DNA of 64,000 nt from Shewanella sp. KX20019 (GCF_016757755.1 NZ_CP068437.1:1054001-1118000); one strand, 5' to 3'. Numbered from the stretch's first letter, positions 1 to 8,370 are shown. Notes: generated by a model from the letters alone, not told the origin. Program-made: numbers and translations.

Positions 1-684
1 AAATGGTATGGCGAGCTGTTTCGCGATCAACAGATCCTTGATGCGGTAGGCACCAGTTTACAGGTGGCCTTTTATGCCTCCACGATGGCGGTGATCCTTG
101 GCACTATGGCGGCATTTGTGATGACACGTTTTGCCCGTGGTTGGGGCAAGTTGACTCTGTCGAATATGATCACTGCACCACTGGTGATGCCAGAAGTTAT
201 CACTGGTTTGTCACTGCTATTGCTGTTTGTGCATATGGCCGACTTTTTAGGCTGGCCAGCGGAGCGCGGTATGCTCACTATTTGGATCGCACATTCGACA
301 TTCTGCGCGGCATATGTCGCTGTGGTGGTGTCTTCTAGGCTGCGTGAAATTGACCGTTCAATTGAAGAAGCGGCTCAGGATTTGGGAGCAACGCCATTTA
401 AGACGTTTTTCCAGATAACGGTACCTATGATCTCCCCGGCGATAATTGCAGGCTGGTTGTTATCGTTCAGCTTATCGCTTGATGATTTGGTTATCGCCAG
501 CTTTGCCTCTGGCCCTGGCGCCACAACATTACCTATGGTGGTGTTCTCATCGGTAAGAATGGGGGTATCACCAAAGATAAATGCCTTAGCGACCCTGATT
601 ATCTTGTTGGTATCGTTAATTGCATTTGTCTCTTGGTACTTTGCTCGAAGAGCCGAAGCCAAGCAGCGTGCAAGCTCAGCTTAG
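1..684 (+). CDS. potI: Putrescine ABC transporter permease PotI (5' end outside window)
   Basis: Inner-membrane permease of the PotFGHI putrescine importer. The reading frame is open from base 1, so the N-terminus lies upstream and 227 residues are visible. Several hydrophobic segments are present, and the EAA loop that docks on the ATPase is seen as EEAAQDLGATPFK near fragment residue 122. The stretches MITAPLVMP-VITGLSLLLLF and SLSLDDLVIASF-SGPGATTLPM match what I know of E. coli PotI almost residue for residue. The gene is followed by a PuuB-like oxidoreductase, which fits joint uptake and degradation of putrescine. Family and substrate are secure by similarity; transport has not been shown. 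Confidence 0.93.
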   Translation, partial: KWYGELFRDQQILDAVGTSLQVAFYASTMAVILGTMAAFVMTRFARGWGKLTLSNMITAPLVMPEVITGLSLLLLFVHMADFLGWPAERGMLTIWIAHSTFCAAYVAVVVSSRLREIDRSIEEAAQDLGATPFKTFFQITVPMISPAIIAGWLLSFSLSLDDLVIASFASGPGATTLPMVVFSSVRMGVSPKINALATLIILLVSLIAFVSWYFARRAEAKQRASSA

Positions 685-865
685 CTTTTCAGGTATGGCA
701 ATGTGGGGCTGAGCTCTGCATTGTCGACCATAAACAATCAGCAAGAAAAGTTGAAGGCGATGAGCTGTTAAGCAGCTCGTTTATCGAGATTGTAAGATTC
801 GCTTTTTTAAAGCGTAAAGGACAGAAGTTATGTCAATAATAAATAACCAAAGGCAGGCGGAAACC

Positions 866-2152
866 ATGAGCAGTACTCCACACGCAGATTCATATTACGC
901 GGCATCAGCCAACGACAAAACTGAGCGCGGTCAACTACAAGACAACATCGACACTGATATTTGTATTATCGGTGCCGGTTATACTGGCCTGTCGACCGCA
1001 TTGCACCTTTTAGAGATGGGTTACAGCGTTACCGTACTCGAAGCTGCGCGCATTGGTTGGGGCGCATCGGGCCGCAATGGTGGTCAGATCGTCAATAGCT
1101 TTAGTCGCGATATCGACTCTATTGAAAAGACAGTTGGCACAGATGCTGGCAAGCTATTTGGTGAGATGGCATTTGAAGGTGCGCGGATAATTAAAGAGCG
1201 TATTAGCCAATATAACATTCAGTGTGACCTGCAAGATGGCGGTGTGTTTGCCGCGCTTAACGACAAGCAGATGGGGCACCTGCAAGCGCAAAAAGTGCTG
1301 TGGGAAAAGCATGGTCATATGAACCATCTCGAGCTTTTGGATAAAAATGATATTCGCAAAGTCGTCGGTACTGAAGCTTATGTCGGTGGGCTGCTGGATA
1401 ATAGTGGTGGTCACATTCATCCACTAAATTTGGCGCTTGGCGAAGCTAAAGCAGTAGAGTCTTTAGGCGGTAAGATCTATGAAGATTCGGCGGTGATTAA
1501 GGTCGATGAAGGCGAAAGCCCTGTGGTGCATACGGCGCATGGTAGCGTTAAGTCTAAATTCGTGGTGGTAGCAGGTAATGCCTATCTCGGCGGTTTAATA
1601 CCAAAACTGCAAGCCAAGGCGATGCCGTGTGGCACACAGGTGATCACCACTGAACCGCTAAGTGATGAACTAGCAAAGAGCTTACTGCCGCAGAATTACT
1701 GTGTTGAAGACTGTAACTATCTATTGGATTACTTCCGTTTGTCGGGTGACAATCGCCTTATCTACGGTGGTGGTGTGGTTTATGGAGCTCGCGATCCGGC
1801 TGATATAAAGTCGATTATCACCCCGAAAATGCTGAAAACCTTTCCGCAACTGAAAGATGTTAGAATCGACTATGCATGGACAGGTAACTTCTTGCTGACG
1901 CTGTCTCGTTTACCGCAAGTTGGCCGTATTGGTAGCAATATCTATTACTCCCAAGGTTGCAGTGGTCATGGGGTAACCTACACCCATTTGGCGGGTAAGA
2001 TCTTAGCCGAAGCGATTAACGGCCAAGCGACTCGATTTGACGCATTTGCAGATTTGCCTCACTATCCATTCCCGGGTGGCCATAAGCTTCAAGTTCCCTT
2101 TAGTGCAATTGGTGCCTGGTATTACACCATGCGCGATAAGTTAGGTGTTTAA
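866..2152 (+). CDS. puuB: Gamma-glutamylputrescine oxidoreductase-like FAD enzyme (PuuB family)
   Basis: FAD-dependent amine oxidoreductase of the DAO fold, predicted to oxidise gamma-glutamylputrescine in the Puu pathway. The Rossmann FAD motif GAGYTGLSTALHLLEMG lies near residues 37-53 and is followed by EAARIGWGASGRNGGQ, where flavin contacts are expected. The C-terminal half (CNYLLDYFRL, YGGGVVYGARDP, GCSGHGVTYTHLAGK) tracks E. coli PuuB closely. An in-frame ATG at 830 has a better Shine-Dalgarno (AAGGA), but homologues begin with a short leader ending in SYYAASAN, so I prefer 866 (428 residues). The gene follows potI by 180 bases, linking uptake and breakdown. The exact substrate is inferred from the family. 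Confidence 0.88.
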   Translation: MSSTPHADSYYAASANDKTERGQLQDNIDTDICIIGAGYTGLSTALHLLEMGYSVTVLEAARIGWGASGRNGGQIVNSFSRDIDSIEKTVGTDAGKLFGEMAFEGARIIKERISQYNIQCDLQDGGVFAALNDKQMGHLQAQKVLWEKHGHMNHLELLDKNDIRKVVGTEAYVGGLLDNSGGHIHPLNLALGEAKAVESLGGKIYEDSAVIKVDEGESPVVHTAHGSVKSKFVVVAGNAYLGGLIPKLQAKAMPCGTQVITTEPLSDELAKSLLPQNYCVEDCNYLLDYFRLSGDNRLIYGGGVVYGARDPADIKSIITPKMLKTFPQLKDVRIDYAWTGNFLLTLSRLPQVGRIGSNIYYSQGCSGHGVTYTHLAGKILAEAINGQATRFDAFADLPHYPFPGGHKLQVPFSAIGAWYYTMRDKLGV

Positions 2153-2263
2153 ACCTAGGTATTTCGGCTAAGGCGATACATACGGAAAGGCGCTTCGTGG
2201 TTGATGTCTCGCCTTTAGCCTAAAGCACGAAAGCATCGTGAATAGTCTATATCTTGAAGTAAA

Positions 2264-2289
2264 AAAGCCTGCATTGCAGGCTTTCTTAT
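2264..2289 (+). terminator. Rho-independent terminator after puuB
   Basis: A perfect 9-bp stem AAAGCCTGC / GCAGGCTTT with an ATT loop is followed by CTTATT. It lies between puuB and the convergent TetR gene. The A-run on the other side could let it act in both directions. Confidence 0.75.
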
Positions 2290-2316
2290 TATCTCAGAGA
2301 GGTTACAATATTTCTT

Positions 2317-3078
2317 CTATAGCTCAATGGTCTCTTTGAGTGACTCCATAGTCAGTGCGTAATGGCGCATATCTAATTGAGGGTCTTTGCTCACCATCGG
2401 GGATAGAGTTTCGAGCATTTTTTCATAGCAAAGTGAAGGGCACATTGTTTGCCATTTTAGTCCCTGCATAATCCAGCATAGTGCATCAAACGTAGGTCTT
2501 AAGTCACAATCATAGCCAAACTGTCTTAAAAACCTGTTTTGTCCCATCGCAACAGCCCCTCTTTCCACCTCATTTAGTAAGAATATGCACTTAAGAATAT
2601 CTTCCTTGCTTGACAGTAGTTCGCCTTCAGCAATAGCTTGCTTCCACACACTCTGTGCTTGCTCTTTTACTTCAATGAAAAGTACCTGTAAATTGCCGAC
2701 GAATTCAGGACTTGCAAGCTTGTAGATATGAGGGTTTACGCCTACAAAATTGACACAAAGATCATCTTTACCCGCCGCCCAACACTTCATTGGGTCAAAT
2801 GCTATTGAGTATATTATTTTCTCTTGGTTAGACAGTGAATCTGAATTAATTATGTGATTAACATTGTCTGAAACATCATTGATGTGCTGGATATAAAGTG
2901 AGACAACAATATCCTCTTTGCACTTAAAGTAATTATACAAAGTTTTCTTTGAACAGCCTGCTCGGCTGGCAATTGTCGCCATTTTAAAAGAGCACATACC
3001 CTGCTCTTTTATTACCTCTGAAGATACTTTTAAAATATCAATTATAACCTGTGGTGGATTCAGCAAATAGTTGTTCAT
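2317..3078 (-). CDS. TetR/AcrR-family transcriptional regulator
   Basis: DNA-binding regulator of 253 residues. The N-terminal helix-turn-helix is seen around residues 22-55 (GMCSFKMATIASRAGCSKKTLYNYFKCKEDIV), with the KKTLYNYF recognition-helix pattern of the family. The rest is an all-helical ligand or dimerisation domain with little conservation and several cysteines. It is divergent from the DsbL/DsbI/arylsulfotransferase set, and the 271-base gap holds three inverted repeats that could be operators. It probably represses itself and perhaps the sulfotransferase operon; the ligand is unknown. At 253 residues it is longer than the usual ~200. Confidence 0.85.
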   Translation of the reverse strand: MNNYLLNPPQVIIDILKVSSEVIKEQGMCSFKMATIASRAGCSKKTLYNYFKCKEDIVVSLYIQHINDVSDNVNHIINSDSLSNQEKIIYSIAFDPMKCWAAGKDDLCVNFVGVNPHIYKLASPEFVGNLQVLFIEVKEQAQSVWKQAIAEGELLSSKEDILKCIFLLNEVERGAVAMGQNRFLRQFGYDCDLRPTFDALCWIMQGLKWQTMCPSLCYEKMLETLSPMVSKDPQLDMRHYALTMESLKETIEL

Positions 3079-3109
3079 ACGAGGTATCTTCTTTAATCAC
3101 TCTCCTTTT

Positions 3110-3122
3110 ATAGTGTCACTAT
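3110..3122. promoter_or_regulatory. Candidate TetR operator palindrome
   Basis: ATAGTG-T-CACTAT is a perfect 6-1-6 palindrome 31 bases upstream of the TetR gene start. Position and symmetry fit an autoregulatory operator. No binding data are available. Confidence 0.4.
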
Positions 3123-3139
3123 CATCATTATTTAGCGCT

Positions 3140-3161
3140 CTGATTTTAGGTATAAAATCAG
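3140..3161. promoter_or_regulatory. Inverted repeat between tetR and dsbL
   Basis: CTGATTTTA-GGTA-TAAAATCAG is a perfect 9-bp inverted repeat in the divergent regulatory region. It may be a second operator or part of a promoter. The function is inferred from position only. Confidence 0.35.
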
Positions 3162-3207
3162 AATCTGTGACAAGTATTAAAATAATTTAATGTTTGGGAT
3201 TGGCCTA

Positions 3208-3227
3208 ACAAATTGCTGCCAATTTGT
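3208..3227. promoter_or_regulatory. Inverted repeat upstream of dsbL
   Basis: ACAAATTG-CTGC-CAATTTGT is a perfect 8-bp inverted repeat 122 bases before the dsbL start. It is a candidate regulator site for the sulfotransferase operon; no known consensus was recognised. Confidence 0.35.
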
Positions 3228-3349
3228 GAAATTGTGCCTTTAAAACGTAAACCTTTAGTTTCCTATAAGATGATTTTTGCTCACGGAACACAACTCAGCA
3301 CCTCGTTAACATAATCATCAGAAACCAACCTGATAATTATTGAGGCAAC

Positions 3350-3952
3350 ATGAAAGCATCTCTTACTACATTGGCAGCAGCATTGTTCATGACATTCACT
3401 GCATCTGCAGCAAACGTAATTGATATCGATACCCCGGCGCTGGATAACACGGTTCAAAAAGTTTACTCAGTCTATTGCCCATTCTGCTACAAGTACGAAA
3501 AAGCAGTTACCCCTAACCTAATCAAGAACCTACCTAGCGGCACTGAGTTTCAAGGGGTCTGCCTAGAAAACAAGGGAGAGCTTGGCACTGAATCTTGCGA
3601 AGTTCTCGCCGCCGCAGACACCATCAGCCACGAAAAGTACCAAGCGGCAAAGTTAGCTATGTACGCTGCTGTACACGACAAAAAACTAAAAAATGTTAAA
3701 GGAGCTGGTGCGGTCAAGGGAGAGTTAGCGGCAATTGGTCTTGCGGCAGCGGGCATGTCACAGGCGGATTTTGATAAGGCACTTAGCTCCAAAGCCGCGC
3801 AAGAAAAGCTGGCATACGATCGCACTATCGCGCTAACGATCGCCAAGGTAAAAGGTATTCCGGCCATTGTCATCGGCGGCAATAAGTTAGTCGATACGTC
3901 CACCGTATCTTCTCTGCCAGATCTTGATCAAACCATCAAGAATAACCTTTAG
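3350..3952 (+). CDS. dsbL: Thiol:disulfide interchange protein DsbL (DsbA family)
   Basis: Periplasmic thioredoxin-fold oxidase of 200 residues with a signal peptide (residues 1-20, ending ASA). The active site is C43-P-F-C46, the atypical CPFC of E. coli DsbL rather than the CPHC of DsbA. A cis-proline loop is seen as GIPAIV (Pro171). Two further cysteines, Cys71 and Cys83, may form a structural disulfide. In uropathogenic E. coli, DsbL with DsbI oxidises the arylsulfate sulfotransferase. Here dsbI follows after 9 bases and the sulfotransferase lies 1.6 kb on, so the same role is very likely. The ATG follows TTGAGGCAAC, a usable ribosome site. Confidence 0.92.
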   Translation: MKASLTTLAAALFMTFTASAANVIDIDTPALDNTVQKVYSVYCPFCYKYEKAVTPNLIKNLPSGTEFQGVCLENKGELGTESCEVLAAADTISHEKYQAAKLAMYAAVHDKKLKNVKGAGAVKGELAAIGLAAAGMSQADFDKALSSKAAQEKLAYDRTIALTIAKVKGIPAIVIGGNKLVDTSTVSSLPDLDQTIKNNL

Positions 3953-3961
3953 GAGCTGAGC

Positions 3962-4573
3962 ATGATTACCAACTTTAAACAGTGGCTAGGTCAGTTGCGA
4001 CAGCAGCCTTTACTAACGTTAGAGGCGACACAAGAGCAAAGAACCGTTTGGGCAGTTATGGCATTCGCCTGTGTGTTTTTACTAGGCTCGGCCATGGGCT
4101 ATTTCCAGTGGTTTTTAGAGATGGCGCCATGCGAAAACTGTGTCTATATCCGTTTTAGCCAGTTCTGCATATTGATCGCTGGCGTCATTATGCTGATTAA
4201 CCCAAAGAACATGGTGCTTAAGATTATCGGCTTAGTGTTGGCCTGGTACGGCATCATTTATGGGCTGGACAAGGCCATTATTCTTTCGGGTCAACACGTG
4301 GCATCACATGCTGCCGACACTGGTTTAGATCTCTTCCAATCTGGTCAAGGTGCAAATGCTTGCTCCTTAGAGCCCAAGTTCCCATTAGGTTTACCGCTAC
4401 ACGAGTGGCTTCCCTATGAGTTCGCACCAAGTGGGATCTGTGGTGAGGATGACTGGTCGCTGTTTGGCCTGAATATGGCTCAGTACTGCATTATCAGCTA
4501 CTGCGTGTTCATTGCTTGCGCACTGCCACTGACCATTGCATTTATCAGCAAAACGTTGAAAAGGGGTAAGTAA
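3962..4573 (+). CDS. dsbI: Disulfide bond formation protein DsbI (DsbB family)
   Basis: Four-helix inner-membrane protein that re-oxidises DsbL and passes electrons to quinone. Of 203 residues, hydrophobic segments lie near 30-50, 65-80, 85-103 and 172-195. The first periplasmic cysteine pair is C57-E-N-C60. The second loop carries Cys134 and Cys160 in the long stretch ANACSLEPKF...PSGICGEDDW, as expected for the DsbI branch, whose second loop is larger than that of DsbB. Start 9 bases after dsbL with GGAGCTGAGC upstream. It overlaps the following lipoprotein gene by one base, so translation is probably coupled. Confidence 0.92.
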   Translation: MITNFKQWLGQLRQQPLLTLEATQEQRTVWAVMAFACVFLLGSAMGYFQWFLEMAPCENCVYIRFSQFCILIAGVIMLINPKNMVLKIIGLVLAWYGIIYGLDKAIILSGQHVASHAADTGLDLFQSGQGANACSLEPKFPLGLPLHEWLPYEFAPSGICGEDDWSLFGLNMAQYCIISYCVFIACALPLTIAFISKTLKRGK

Positions 4574-4755
4574 TGAAACTGTTCATTGCGGTTGCAATCT
4601 TTACAGCACTACTTGTCGGCTGTACCTCAGCTCCAAGAGCGGTAGAGGTCATCACCTATCAGGACGGCAGCATTGTTTGCAAAACCATTACTGATGAAGC
4701 AACAGAGTATATCGATATTAAAACTGCTTCAGAGTGTTCTATCAAAGACTTATAG
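4573..4755 (+). CDS. Small lipoprotein in the DsbL/DsbI/AssT operon
   Basis: A 60-residue protein with a lipoprotein signal peptide and the lipobox LLVGC, giving mature lipid-modified Cys17. Only about 44 residues remain after processing, including two more cysteines (Cys36 and Cys55) that could form one disulfide. The start codon overlaps the dsbI stop by one base. A small lipoprotein of this kind accompanies dsbL/dsbI/assT in other bacteria, as I recall. Its task is unknown; a link to DsbL oxidation or to the outer membrane is a guess from context. Confidence 0.75.
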   Translation: MKLFIAVAIFTALLVGCTSAPRAVEVITYQDGSIVCKTITDEATEYIDIKTASECSIKDL

Positions 4756-4792
4756 CCAAAAAAATGACAAGTAATAGATCAGGGTGATAAAG

Positions 4793-5557
4793 ATGAAGAT
4801 GAAGAAAACCGCACTAATGATGGGCTTGCTGGGGGGGATGATTGTGCCTGCTGCCAGTGCCAGTATGCTCGCCATCGAGACCGGCATTATGGACTGGAGC
4901 GATAGCACCGAGGCCTATTTTGGTGAGGGCAAAAGTGAGAATGAATTTGTCACCATCAAGGGCGCAACAGGCAGTGCTTTTGGCGATGTTTATGCGCACA
5001 TTAAGTTAGAAGACTTTACTGATTCGGACATGATTGGTTCGGAAATAAATATCATCGGCCAAATCAATATTGGCGACAGTGATTTCAATTGGTACGGACA
5101 AGTGTTTAGCAAGCAGAAGCCAGTTTGGTCTGAGACTAACAGCTTACTTGGCTTTAGCCATGACAAGACATGGGATAACGGTTGGTACACCCAAGTTGCA
5201 GTGGCTGGTCATATTGTTACCTCTGACTACAACCATTTCAGCAAGCCTGATGGCGATAAGTTTGACGCTAACGGCTTTAACGGCGGCTATGCCTATTTGG
5301 CGCTAAATAAGAGCTTTAGCGCGTTAAGTCAGGACTTTACATTTGGTTGGTGGCAAGAGCATTACTTTGGCCGCGGCGATGACTACCTAGTGGTGTCTGG
5401 TGATGTGGAAGATCACGGATTTAATGGTCAAGCCACTCTTCGCTGGCATGTAGCAGGCGGTTTATCGGCCGCAATTCAATACCGTTACGCGCAAAATAAT
5501 CTTGGTAAAGAGGGTTGGCAAAACGCCATTTTCTACTCAATGCAATACAACTTCTAA
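4793..5557 (+). CDS. Tsx/OmpK-like outer-membrane channel
   Basis: Outer-membrane beta-barrel protein of about 254 residues: signal peptide (MKMKKTALMMG...ASASM), many alternating short strands, and a C-terminal aromatic residue (SMQYNF) expected for BAM-dependent insertion. The pattern (WSDSTEAYFG near the start, repeated FNWYGQ / GWYTQ / FGWWQEHYFG) resembles the nucleoside-specific channel family Tsx/OmpK. An upstream GTG at 4784 is in frame, but AGGGTG sits 6 bases before the ATG at 4793, so I use that. It lies between the lipoprotein and assT, which suggests it passes a sulfotransferase substrate or product. That role is inference. Confidence 0.72.
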   Translation: MKMKKTALMMGLLGGMIVPAASASMLAIETGIMDWSDSTEAYFGEGKSENEFVTIKGATGSAFGDVYAHIKLEDFTDSDMIGSEINIIGQINIGDSDFNWYGQVFSKQKPVWSETNSLLGFSHDKTWDNGWYTQVAVAGHIVTSDYNHFSKPDGDKFDANGFNGGYAYLALNKSFSALSQDFTFGWWQEHYFGRGDDYLVVSGDVEDHGFNGQATLRWHVAGGLSAAIQYRYAQNNLGKEGWQNAIFYSMQYNF

Positions 5558-5603
5558 TCAAAATATTTAAAGAAATCAAAACAATTATATTCTGGAGTTT
5601 TAG

Positions 5604-7310
5604 ATGAAAAAGACAATTTTAGCGACATCATTAGCCATTGGCTTAATCGGTTTAAGTGGCGCAGCAGTTGCTGGTGGTGACTGGGCTGATAAATACCTAA
5701 CCACGGTAAAGACTCAAGGTCAGATAGGTATCGTTAAAGTAAACCCTTACGATTTTGCGCCATTAACGGCGATTATTGACCTCAACGGTTTTGACATCTC
5801 TAATGTAGAAGTCCGTGTCGAGCCAAAAGCTGGCGGTGTGCCTATCGAATACCCAGTAGATGATGTTGCGGTGACGACTCATAATGGTATCCCTGTATTT
5901 GGTCTTTATGCTGACTATCAAAATACGGTAAGTGTTAAATATGTTAAGAACGGGGAAAAGGTTTCCGAGAAATATAAAATCAATACTGGACCGGTGAAAA
6001 AACTATTGTTTGATGGTCAGACCCGTACTTTCCCAGAGGTTAAGCCTGTTAAAGTTGACCATGAATTTAAAGATAGACTTTACATGGTCAACCACTTAGG
6101 TGCTGATGACAAAACCGAAGGCTGGGATAACTACCCTGTGGTGTTTGTTGCCGATACCACCGGTGAAGTTCGCTGGTTTATGGATTGGGATAAGGTCTAC
6201 GATCAGGAGACAACAAAAGGCATCGCGATGGGTTTCCATTTAGCCGATAACGGCGAGCTTTATTGGGGACAAGATCATTACTATGCTCGATATGACATGC
6301 TTGGTCGTAAGGTATTTAAGCGTGAGATGCCACGGGGCTTTACCGGCTTTTCACATGCGATGCTAGAGATGCCAAACGGCCATTATCTATTGCGAGTGGC
6401 CAAAGAGAAGTATCTGCGTGAAGACGGTAAGCGTATTGATACCGTCCGCGACCATGTTATTGAAGTTGATCAAACAGGTAACGTTGTACACGTGTGGGAC
6501 TTCAACAAAATATTTAATAATATGCGTGACGATCTACTCGTTGGCCTTGATAGCGGCGCGGTATGCCTCAATGTTGATGAAAATCATGCTGGCGAGACCA
6601 TGGATATTGAACCTGATGCTCCGTATGGCGATCTGCCAGGCGTTGCAGCCGGACGTAACTGGGCCCACATCAACTCGATTGAATACGATGCAAAAGATGA
6701 CACTGTTATTGTCTCTATGCGTCATCAAGGAACAGCTAAAGTTGGTCGTGATGGTGATGTTAAATGGATCCTTGCCGCGAACAAAGGCTGGGGAGATCTT
6801 AGTGATAAAGTGTTAACCCCTGTCGACGCTAAAGGTAAGAAGTTAGATTGTGATGAAAATGGCCGTTGTAGTGACTCTGATTTTGATTTCCCTTGGACTC
6901 AGCACACCTCCTGGTTAACTTCGCGTGGCACATTAGTTTCATTCGATAATGGTGATGGCCGTTACTTTGAACAACCTGCTATCCCAACAATGAAGTACTC
7001 TCGTGGTGTCGAGTATAAGATCAACGAAGACAATATGACGGTTGAGCAGACTTTTGAATATGGCAAAGAGCGTGGCTATGAGTGGTATTCAGCCATCACT
7101 TCAAATATTGAATGGCGTGAAAAGAGTGAAACCTTCTTTATGTATTCTGCAGCAGCTGGATTGTTCAGCGGTGAGCCAGGTAAACACTTTATTAATGAAG
7201 TGACTGAAGATGGCAAGGTAAAAGTAGAGCTAACAATTAACTCTATGGCGAAGACTGAGCCCTCTTATCGAGCGCTAATCGTTGAGCCTAAGAAGTTATT
7301 TAACCAGTAG
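5604..7310 (+). CDS. assT: Periplasmic arylsulfate sulfotransferase (ASST)
   Basis: PAPS-independent sulfotransferase that moves sulfate from one phenolic sulfate ester to another phenol. Of 568 residues, the first ~23 are a signal peptide. The catalytic set is intact: His251 (GFSHAML), His355 (NWAHIN), Arg373 (SMRHQG) and His434 (PWTQHTSW), matching E. coli His252, His356, Arg374 and the transiently sulfated His436. The structural disulfide that needs DsbL is Cys416/Cys422 (LDCDENGRC). The N-terminal beta-sandwich and six-bladed propeller layout is expected from the family. It is the last gene of the DsbL/DsbI set, 46 bases after the Tsx-like gene. Confidence 0.93.
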   Translation: MKKTILATSLAIGLIGLSGAAVAGGDWADKYLTTVKTQGQIGIVKVNPYDFAPLTAIIDLNGFDISNVEVRVEPKAGGVPIEYPVDDVAVTTHNGIPVFGLYADYQNTVSVKYVKNGEKVSEKYKINTGPVKKLLFDGQTRTFPEVKPVKVDHEFKDRLYMVNHLGADDKTEGWDNYPVVFVADTTGEVRWFMDWDKVYDQETTKGIAMGFHLADNGELYWGQDHYYARYDMLGRKVFKREMPRGFTGFSHAMLEMPNGHYLLRVAKEKYLREDGKRIDTVRDHVIEVDQTGNVVHVWDFNKIFNNMRDDLLVGLDSGAVCLNVDENHAGETMDIEPDAPYGDLPGVAAGRNWAHINSIEYDAKDDTVIVSMRHQGTAKVGRDGDVKWILAANKGWGDLSDKVLTPVDAKGKKLDCDENGRCSDSDFDFPWTQHTSWLTSRGTLVSFDNGDGRYFEQPAIPTMKYSRGVEYKINEDNMTVEQTFEYGKERGYEWYSAITSNIEWREKSETFFMYSAAAGLFSGEPGKHFINEVTEDGKVKVELTINSMAKTEPSYRALIVEPKKLFNQ

Positions 7311-7324
7311 GATTGCTGATACAA

Positions 7325-7343
7325 GGCCGCTAAAGTAGCGGCC
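7325..7343. terminator. Stem-loop after assT
   Basis: Perfect 8-bp GC-rich stem GGCCGCTA-AAG-TAGCGGCC starting 15 bases after the assT stop. There is no T-run, so intrinsic termination is uncertain; it may instead protect the 3' end of the mRNA. Confidence 0.5.
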
Positions 7344-7424
7344 TAAGCAGTATGTCGACTAGTAAAACGGGTGCACTGTGAGGCAGTTCATCTTAAAGTT
7401 AATATTTGCTATGGGCACGCTTAG

Positions 7425-7559
7425 TTAAGGTTTGCTATTTGAAAAGCGCTTTTGGAGCCTATTAATGCTAACACCTAAACCTATCACCAGCAGTTCAACC
7501 ACGCCGATGCCGATTAAGATATAAAATAACGCGGGAACATGCTTAATAAAATCCATCAT
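7425..7559 (-). CDS. Small single-pass membrane protein (44 aa)
   Basis: A short reading frame missed by length filters: 44 residues starting MMDFIKHVPALFYILIG and ending in a basic tail (INRLQKRFSNSKP). It has one strong hydrophobic helix at about residues 10-30 containing a single Glu22. Two ATG codons stand in tandem, with AGAGAG just upstream. Nothing else is coded in this gap. It resembles many small bacterial membrane proteins that regulate a transporter or kinase, but I recognise no family. Conservation of this frame in relatives would confirm it. Confidence 0.5.
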   Translation of the reverse strand: MMDFIKHVPALFYILIGIGVVELLVIGLGVSINRLQKRFSNSKP

Positions 7560-7890
7560 CAACTCTCTTTTTGTTGGTGAGATACATCCTGTTACTTATA
7601 ACCACTATCCCATAGTTGTCATACTCGCTTTTTGATGCTGATCACAAGTTATATTGCTTTTGTGAGTGAGCAGGGCTTTTCTTTGCGTGGTAAGCTGAAA
7701 TTCGGCTAAGAGGCTTTGCATCAGCCACAACAAGCAGCATGAGTGTAAAACGCTTTGAAATAATCTAACTTGATAATGCCACGCGGCGCTGCTAGCTTTT
7801 AAGGCAGTATTTTATGCTGAATGAAGATTTGCTGTTTGGGTCTATAAGCCTAATTAATCTTGCCAATATAATTGAGGTTAGAGGATTAAT
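7560..7890. other. Intergenic region upstream of the Cys-rich secreted protein
   Basis: About 330 bases with no convincing frame. It holds the presumed promoters of the divergent small membrane protein and the secreted protein at 7891, with no consensus clear enough to name. Just before the gene at 7891, GAGGTTAGAGGATTAAT gives a good ribosome site. Confidence 0.4.
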
Positions 7891-8349
7891 ATGAGTTGTC
7901 TAAAAACAGTAGTATTACTTTGTGGCATTATTTTTTCTGCTATGTCAGTTGCAGGTGACGGACATGATGCAGGTCCTTCAAGTGGTGCTAAAGATATGCC
8001 TGGTGCTAAAGGGGTATTTGCATTCAAGCCAAGTGATTGGACGGAAGGGGAAAAGACCTGGTGGAAAGACAGTGATGGCGTTGCTCCCGGTGTCGCTGGT
8101 TGCCATATCGGAACCGATGAAGAAGGCACTCCCAACGGTAGAATGTTTGGCGAAGCTTGTATGGACAATGGCTTACTTGTCGAGTCAAATCCAGGTAAAG
8201 GCGTAGTCCACTCCCATACTAATGACACGGGTCATCCAGATAAATTTGACTGTAATGTCTGGTGTGTCGCTACAGGTAATAGTAGCGGTATGTGTACCAT
8301 TGCTGCTGCAGCCCCTTGTGAACAATCGGCGAAGTGCGTTTGTAAATAG
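7891..8349 (+). CDS. Secreted cysteine-rich protein of unknown function
   Basis: A 152-residue protein with a signal peptide (residues 1-21, ending SVAG or just after). The mature part begins with a Gly/Ser/Asp-rich stretch and then has eight cysteines, the last six clustered near the C-terminus (FDCNVWCVATG, SGMCTI, APCEQSAKCVCK). This suggests a small disulfide-stabilised domain of kazal or knottin-like size. I do not recognise the family. It stands alone between a small membrane protein and a TonB receptor, with its own terminator. The nearby disulfide machinery may help fold it, but there is no direct evidence. Confidence 0.7.
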   Translation: MSCLKTVVLLCGIIFSAMSVAGDGHDAGPSSGAKDMPGAKGVFAFKPSDWTEGEKTWWKDSDGVAPGVAGCHIGTDEEGTPNGRMFGEACMDNGLLVESNPGKGVVHSHTNDTGHPDKFDCNVWCVATGNSSGMCTIAAAAPCEQSAKCVCK

Positions 8350-8370
8350 CGTTTTATTATTCCATTTAAA

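Noticed and set aside
6418..6816. 132-residue plus-strand frame inside the sulfotransferase gene
   Set aside because: Out-of-frame shadow of assT, whose catalytic residues and full length are intact.
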